NCBI RefSeq assembly: GCF_031143425.1 | Contig: NC_090446.1 | Location: 1,026,677,066-1,026,741,065, forward strand | DNA: 64,000 bases | From: Pleurodeles waltl | Taxonomy: Eukaryota; Chordata; Amphibia; Caudata; Salamandridae | Reading direction: 5' to 3' | Part shown: in pieces, positions 58,035-64,000 of the stretch | How positions within the stretch are numbered: the first letter of the stretch is position 1 | Layout: each line of letters starts with the position of its first letter | Made by a program: the position numbers and the translations under genes | Notes under the pieces: model-generated | The model's input: only the letters and a program-made list of their open reading frames with translations | The model's database searches: none | Told to the model about the DNA's origin: nothing

Positions 58035-58232
58035 TCAGAAAATCTGAGCCTCCCCCCACTCAAAGAGAACTAGAGCCACAGGGTAGTGGCTTTCTCGGAT
58101 GTCTGCTACTACAACCTGTTGGAATATATTGGGAATGACTTGCTCTGAGGACACCAAATGACACCTCACTGTAGTCATACTGGCTCCTGTGTCCCTCAGA
58201 GCCTTCAAGTTCTGCCTATTGATGGTGACCAC
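58035..58232 (-). pseudogene. Gmr1-like protease with intact DTG (minus-strand element)
   Basis: It reads INRQNLKALRDTGASMTTVR, keeping the retropepsin triad lost in the plus-strand element, then VVVADIRESHYPVALVLFEW. A short open piece; the joins to gag and the linker are broken. Confidence 0.8.
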
Positions 58233-58452
58233 TGCCTATTCTTTGCAGTATTGGAAAGCATGTGGGCATTGGACACCATCTTCTCATCACCCAGGGCCAC
58301 TACAGTAAGCTCAGGACTTCACCCCTTCACTACCTGGGGCCATCTCCTCCCCAAGCACTACTCTCACCAACCCTGGGGGTTTAACTCCATTGTGAGTCTG
58401 TGCCTTCTTGGGGCACTTGGGATCATCCTTGTAGTGCCCATATTCATAACAC

Positions 58453-59229
58453 TCATGGCACTTGAAGTTGGATTTGTTCTTCTCTGAGAAGCCTTTCTTT
58501 TGGTGGCCAGATTAGGACTGGGACCCTTTCACCTGAGAACTGTTTTGGGGGGCCTTGAGATGACTCCTTTTCATCTCCCCCTTCTTTCTTCTGGTGCGAA
58601 CCCTGACCACCCTTTTCGGAGTCCACTCCAGATACATTTTTGTACACCTTGGTGCTGGCCCAGAGGTCTGCCTCCACAACAAGCTTCCTGAGGGCAGTCA
58701 GCTTGCTCTCTACCAGATGTTGGTGCTGCTCTGTAAAACAGATGCTGAGCATATGCTCCCTCAGAATCAGGTTGTACAGCCTATTGAAATCATATACCTT
58801 GCTGCTCCTCACCCAGCACATCAGTGCCTTGCTGGCATAATCAATAAAGTCCACCCAAGACCGTTTTGGACGTTTGTGGCTGCCCTGAACCTTTGCGTGT
58901 ATTTCTCAGGGGTCAAACCAAATTTAGAAATATGAATGGCCTTCATAGGGGCATACTTGGTCTGGTCCTCTCCCTTTAATTTTAACAGTGTGTCCCTCCC
59001 CACAGTGGCCATAGACCTCCACATGCACCCCTCCACCCCCCAGTACCTTATGTACCCTCATGACTACCTCATAGGCAAAAAAACATAAATCTATATCATT
59101 CCCCACCCCATAACTGGGCACTACGTCTTTGGGCATACAGACGCTCACCTCTCCAGTAGATACTGCTGATTTGCTGCCACTATTGCTGCTGGACTCCACT
59201 TGCTTGACTTTAAGGTCCAACTCCCTCAT
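58453..59229 (-). pseudogene. Gmr1-like Gag capsid, SCAN-like part and knuckle (minus-strand element)
   Basis: Three frames share the capsid. About 58924-59229 begins the N-terminal part (SVCMPKDVVPSYGVGNDIDL). About 58821-59036 contains GLTPEKYTQRFRAA. About 58453-58854 holds FIDYASKALMCWV, RLYNLILREHMLSICFTEQH and LVESKLTALRKLVVEADLW, the SCAN-like helices. Downstream, near 58395-58470, CHECYEYGHYKDDPKC-like residues form the knuckle. The order matches the plus-strand copy. Multiple frameshifts inactivate it. Confidence 0.78.
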
Positions 59230-59286
59230 GTTTTACTCATGCTCCATCAGTAGTTTCTTTTCAGCCAAGGACCTCTTAGCTTCTGC

Positions 59287-59736
59287 TTACTCCTTCTTCA
59301 GCTTTAGTCTGCTTTCAGCCAAGGCGATCTCTGCCTCAGCTTTCTCCTTCTTCCGCTTTAGTTTGGCCAGTTCTTGCTCTAGCTTGAGCTTCCTTTCCTC
59401 TCTCCTCTCCTCCAACCCCACTTGAGACAAGACACTGGAAGAAACCCTGTTCCCTGCCCCATCCTGGGCATCTTGATTATGTTCCTGAGGGAAGGGGTCT
59501 TCCTCTGGCAGCTCTGGGTTCTCCTCTAGGTTCTCTTCCTTATCTGGTTCCATGCTTCCTTCATGATCATCCTCCTCTGTTGCTACTTGCAGACTCTTGA
59601 CTTCCTCGTAGGCTTGGTAGGCTATCTGCAGGTCCACGTAAGAAGCTTTTTTGCCCACATTCGGCCACCTCTCCTTGCAGAGCTTTTGCAGTTCCAGCTT
59701 AGTGAGGTTGTAAACATTTATCAGCTCCATCTCCAT
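59287..59736 (-). pseudogene. Gmr1-like Gag N-terminus (minus-strand element)
   Basis: 149 codons from a good ATG at 59734-59736. The N-terminal 50 residues (INVYNLTKLELQKLCKERWP, VDLQIAYQAYEEV) form the SAP-like two-helix unit. They are followed by an acidic P/E-rich linker and a strongly charged coiled coil (EERREERKLKLEQELAKLKRK). Stop near 59287. It is the counterpart of 29005-29551 and better preserved. Confidence 0.78.
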
Positions 59737-59824
59737 GTTAGTGAAGGAAGGTAGGGTTACTTAAATTTTAAAAAAGCCTAAGGAGACTACAGAGAATTTT
59801 TAAAAATCAGTTCTGATGCCAAAT

Positions 59825-60730
59825 TAGTTATCTGGGATTTTTAGCTTCTTAACTCTACCTCCCCCGCCCCCCATAAAGTCAGTTAATGGCCCATTCTGGC
59901 TCAGCTATTCCCACTATTGTGTGACTGTCTGGGGTGAATTCACAAAGTTTCATCTGTCAGTTACATTCAGTGATGTAACTTAAGGCAGGCTGCAGGCACA
60001 GAGGGCTAAGGGCAGGATAATGTCAATTTTCTGAAAGTGGCATTTTCAAACTTGAAAGGTTAAAGCCAACTTTACCATTAAAGGCGGTTTACCATTACAA
60101 GATCATAGATTCCTAACATGACATATCCCCCGTCTCTGGTTTAGGAATTACAACTTATTGATTTTACTAAGGAATCCCAAATGTTATAGAACGGAAGGGG
60201 TAGGCCTCTCAGTAGTGAGAAAACAAATGCAGAAATGTTCTACTACTGGGACATGTAAAACTAAAGAGTACAAGTCCTGCCTTTTAATTACACAGCACCC
60301 TGCCCTATACGCTACCTAGGGCCTACCTTAGAGGTGACGTATATGTAATAAGAGAGGAGTTTAAGGCTTGGCAAGGGATTTTAAATGCCAAGTTGATACG
60401 GCAGTGGGACACTACCTGTAGGCTGCAATGGCAAGCCTGAGACAAATTTTAAGGTGCTACTTAAATGGGTGGCACAATAATTGCTGCAAGTCTGCTGGTA
60501 GCATTTGATTTACAGGCCCTGGGTATATGGGATACCACTCTACAAGGGACTTACATGTAAATTAAATATGCCAATCGGGTGCATGCCAATCAAGTCATGT
60601 TCAGGGGAGTGAGCACATGCACTTTAGCACTGGTTAGCAGTGCAAAGGCCAAACGCGTAAATCCAGACAAGATGGAAGTAAGCATCCAAAACGTTTGGGG
60701 AAGACCACCCTAAGGCTGACAGGTCTAACA
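59825..60730 (-). mobile_element. 5' LTR of the minus-strand Gmr1-like element, missing the promoter-R-U5 part
   Basis: In element orientation it starts TGTTAGACCTGTCAG at 60730. It follows the 3' LTR for about 865 bp (down to about 59865) and then leaves homology about 180 bp before the place where the 3' LTR has its TATA box. The left edge (about 59825) is estimated from the TTTGGCATCAGAAC stretch, which resembles the position of a primer site. Confidence 0.65.
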
Positions 60731-63379
60731 GTACTCATTTGAATGATAAAAGGCTAAAGAGATTGAGACCCCCTGCAGAATGTGAAGAGGGGTTCCTGAG
60801 TCTCACATATTTCAGTTATTCGTTGGCCTTGAGCTCAACGGGGGCCCTGTGCTGCAGGGATCTGTTTTACACTCCTGGTTGGTCCTGACAAGATTCACAT
60901 CTGTGACTTTCAGGTGACATTTAGATGTCTGCAGCAAACACTTGCAGCCAGAGTCACAAAAGATGATGCTAAATTTGCACACATAGTTTACGACCTCAAA
61001 TGGGTGTACAACTTTCTGAAATTCACAAAACGTTTCCAGGTCATGCCCGTAAATCTTCATCAGTCACAGCTTTCCGGGCATACCTGAGAAAAAATGTCGC
61101 GAATTCCTCGCTAGGATGGTTTGTTTGCACCACGACACATTGGTACTGTACTATTATACCTGCTGAAATGCCAGTGCTTTTGGTCACCGGCACAATGTTT
61201 TAAAATGTTTTTTCTTTCCCTATACCTCCATGAAGTTTGTCGGTGTTCCGTTCCCATTTCCACTCGTGACCGCGATTTGCTTTTTTTGTTGCAAACCACA
61301 GACTTGGACACCTTCTCCCAACCAACCCTTTGTGTGCGATTCATTTCTGAGCAGCTTTAGCCTAAGTGAAAGAATTTATGATTGTAAGGTTTCTTTTTTA
61401 ATGTTACCTGCAGCCATATTTATGTCTATGCAAGCCAGGCTTGCAGGTGCATATGCTTCCTTGACTCGATCCAGTGAATCACTAAGCTGCTCTATTGATT
61501 TTTCTTGACCTTTACCTCAATTGATTGTTTTGCAGTCACTCCCGATGCTCTTTTCCCGGTGTTGAGATATTAAACATGTTCAGAAATGTGATTGCTACAT
61601 GTTCATGAAGGTTCTGGTACCATAGCTAAGGGCAGGATCTGGACTGTGAATGTATTTACATTAATAAAGCCGCATCTCTAATTTACAGCAAGCTTGCGAT
61701 GTTAGACGTTTCATCTAGTTAGAAGTGGGGTAATTGCTTTATCCACAAATGTGACCCTACAGGCATTCTGTCCTAGTCGAAAAAAGGCAGTTTGGCGAGA
61801 CTGAGGCCCATGGTCAGCTCTGCCTACCACTGAGTAGCTTTGGAAATAATCTGTTTGCCTTTGTTCACAGCAAGCTAACTGCGTGATGCAGTATCTTCTC
61901 AAAGGATGGTCCAGAAGCCCCTGGTTAAACAGGCAGCCAGCCTTTTGGCAATTCTTGTTTTGTCATGGTTATTCTAAAACTTTATTGCTCAGGATTCTGC
62001 TGGCTCTGATCAATGTAAAAAAAAAAAAATGTCTGAAGGCAAAATTGTTTTTTTTGGTCTCAAAAAAGCACACATTACCATAGTACTCCCTGTCACTGAA
62101 GGTAACTACTTTGTGTTTAGATGTGCTCCCTGTGAAAGGACAGCATGTCATAACTCGTACTGAGGTTAGCCAGTGGCGGCAATGGTCTGACTGACGTATT
62201 GCCCCTTGATTCATGCAGAAGTGGATGGATGAAAAATGTGAATGACCCATCCATAAACCAATCGATGAAGTCTGGCTGCAAACTTGTATCAGTAACTATG
62301 TTGTACATATAATTTTCGTAAAAGCTAAAGATCTTAACTAACACAGATGTAAAAAAGCCAATCTGTGGGGCAGCGAGCCTGGACCCACGTCTGGGCACAC
62401 TCAGATCACTGAAGGCATCAAATTCAAAACAACAAGGAGATGGATGGAATGCTTGATTTAATCTCAGCCATTGGCAATCACTCGGGCCCCATCCCAATCC
62501 ATCAGTTTTCACCCACCATGCCGGATATGCCCAGACATGGGTCCCAGGGCCCAATGTGCCACTGGAAACAAGCAATACCTGGCTGAAGAACCCTAATAAG
62601 GGCAAAACCAGTCCAGGGCTGCTTTTGTTCCAATTCAGGGAAGAGCCACTCTAAAAGGGGTTTACAACAGCATTGGCAGGCGACAGTAACTGATATAGCT
62701 GGTATGTGCCCCATATCAAAAGTACCCTGCTATCACAAAATGCAGTCACTCAAATTGCAGTTTACCGGTGACTCAAGTAGGCTGACCAATTGCTGTATTG
62801 GTAGTGGGCAGAACAAAAATGTGATTGACACAACAAAAGACCAATGGATGAAGAGAGGTGGCTGAAAGCCCATTTAAGTAAAATCCCCTTCATTTTAGGA
62901 AAATCAAAAGGCCTTGGGTAAAGCTAACACCAGACCTGAAAAGATAAAGCGCATCTTGGAGCTATTTCATGATTAAGCAAACAAAATAAGGTGTGGTACC
63001 AGAGTAGTGCTGTTAAAATAGTGTGTGATATCAATTATGTGCCATAAATATAGACTATAATAATATAGTGGAGTAAATAATAGACAATTTACACCCAGTA
63101 TGCTGAAATTATGGGTACCTAAATTCAGGACAGTGTATTTTTGTCAGATTATATTTTTGTATAACACAGTCTGACATGTAATCCTGGGTGTTGCTGTATG
63201 AGGTAGCTACTGTCTCTTTTTTCAAGGAATTACTCGCCACTAAGATTTAACAGTAGACATGGCGTCAGAAGGCTCACCCTATTTAGGGCTGTCTTTCTGA
63301 CATCGTATTTTTCCCTCTGTGGCACAGCAGGAACATGCTCAAATGTCTTGCACATCTTCTGAGAATACTCCACTGCCAG
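60731..63379. other. Non-coding sequence
   Basis: No gene is supported. About 62455-62500 shares TTTAATCTCAGCCATTGGCA and CCATCCCAATCCAT words with 20999-21050, marking a dispersed repeat. An A-run of 13 bases lies near 62018-62030 and a T-run near 62047-62055. Confidence 0.45.
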
Positions 63380-63880
63380 GGTACTTTGTTTTTAGGTCTC
63401 GCCTGCAACAGCGAATGCTCTATCTCATGTGCTCTTGCTTGTGGGAGGGATTGCTTTTTTCAAGTGGCTTGGAGCCCACACACTGATTACCATTCATATG
63501 CTTCATTGTAATTCTTATTTGCTGCCTCCTAATTGGCCAGCACAAACAGGCTTCACTTCCTCTTCTTTCATATGGAGCATAGACCAAATACTGATTGCTT
63601 CATCCTGCTTACTATCCCATCGCATTGTTTCTTTTTAAATTGTTTTTCTTCCCTTGTGTTGCTTCTTCCCTCTCAACCCCCTTGACCGTGTTGTTTCTTC
63701 CCTACCACCCCAAGCCCTCTTGATGTAGGTGCTGCCTTTTCCCTCCCATCCCATTCCCTCTGGTTGTCCATGTTGCTTCTTCCCTCCTTCTCCCCACCCT
63801 CTTATTTTGCATGCCACCTCACATAGGCAAGACCAATTGGCTTTGCCAATGCTTGTTTTATTTTCCAAAGGCAAAGGCCC
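63380..63880 (+). repeat. Dispersed pyrimidine-rich repeat, copy B
   Basis: This is the same family and orientation as 52640-53340, with matching words in order over about 490 bp (TTTGCTGCCTCCTAATTGG, TGTGTTGCTTCTTCC repeated three times, CATAGGCAAGACCAATTGG, TTTGCCAATGCTTG). The repeated GTTGCTTCTTCCCTCC block at 63655-63795 is a local tandem expansion absent from copy A. Confidence 0.65.
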
Positions 63881-64000
63881 ACTAGGTTTGTCTGGGTAGC
63901 TAAGAAACTGATAAGTATCCATTTCTCCCTCTGCATGAGCCGTCACATATTTTATACCTTTGCCAAAGATGCTACCACAATTAAGGAAGATACTTTTAAG

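Noticed and set aside
60812..61060. Minus-strand frame of 82 codons with several cysteines
   Set aside because: It looked briefly like a cysteine-rich small protein, but no signal peptide, splice context or family pattern supports it.
1..64000. tRNA, rRNA, snRNA genes
   Set aside because: No cloverleaf with A and B boxes, and no conserved rRNA or snRNA segment, was recognised by eye; a dedicated covariance-model search would be needed for faint cases.

Overview
The window looks like non-coding, repeat-swollen vertebrate chromosomal DNA, most likely from a salamander (urodele). The reasons are three phase-matched vertebrate WD-repeat exons separated by introns of 1.4 and 8.2 kb, two Ty3/gypsy elements of the deuterostome Gmr1 type, class I-like endogenous retroviruses, an L1-like LINE tail and several fold-back DNA transposons. 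There is no bacterial gene, operon, CRISPR array or recognisable RNA gene. The species assignment is inference.

Region 1 (1-14.4 kb) holds the only host coding sequence seen: three + strand exons (4230-4394, 5773-5922, 14166-14350) of a WDR49/WDR64-type WD-repeat protein. They join in frame and encode consecutive beta-propeller blades. The introns carry three fold-back DNA transposons (2546-3160, 4726-5149, 11308-11487) and two abutting minisatellites (8.4-9.2 kb). Region 2 (14.4-26 kb) has no exon that I can recognise. It contains CA/CCC-rich, GC-rich and GGGT-rich tandem repeats, two opposed LTR fragments (20.3-22.1 kb) and a 5'-truncated L1-like LINE (about 23.1-24.0 kb).

Region 3 (26.0-43.9 kb) is a nest. 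A minus-strand class I-like endogenous retrovirus (26019-43870) has paired 1.6-kb LTRs and a GTAC target duplication. A + strand Gmr1-like retrotransposon (about 27898-35935) interrupts it. The insertion was followed by a deletion that removed retroviral integrase and most of env, plus the first 1.25 kb of the Gmr1 5' LTR. A second relative of the same retrovirus, reduced to LTR and env end, lies next door on the same strand (44677 to about 47150).

Region 4 (47-64 kb) contains a 667-bp hairpin-rich transposon (50742-51408), a second Gmr1-like element on the minus strand (about 53.5-60.7 kb) and copies of a dispersed pyrimidine-rich repeat. Both Gmr1 elements place integrase before reverse transcriptase. 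Their Gag combines an SAP-like N-terminus, a coiled coil, a SCAN-like capsid segment and a zinc knuckle.

All mobile elements are broken by stops, frameshifts or lost catalytic residues, so none looks autonomous. The strongest candidate for something undescribed is the group of transposons built almost entirely from runs of independent perfect hairpins between 3-bp target duplications. The clearest is 2546-3160, with about eleven hairpins in 615 bp.
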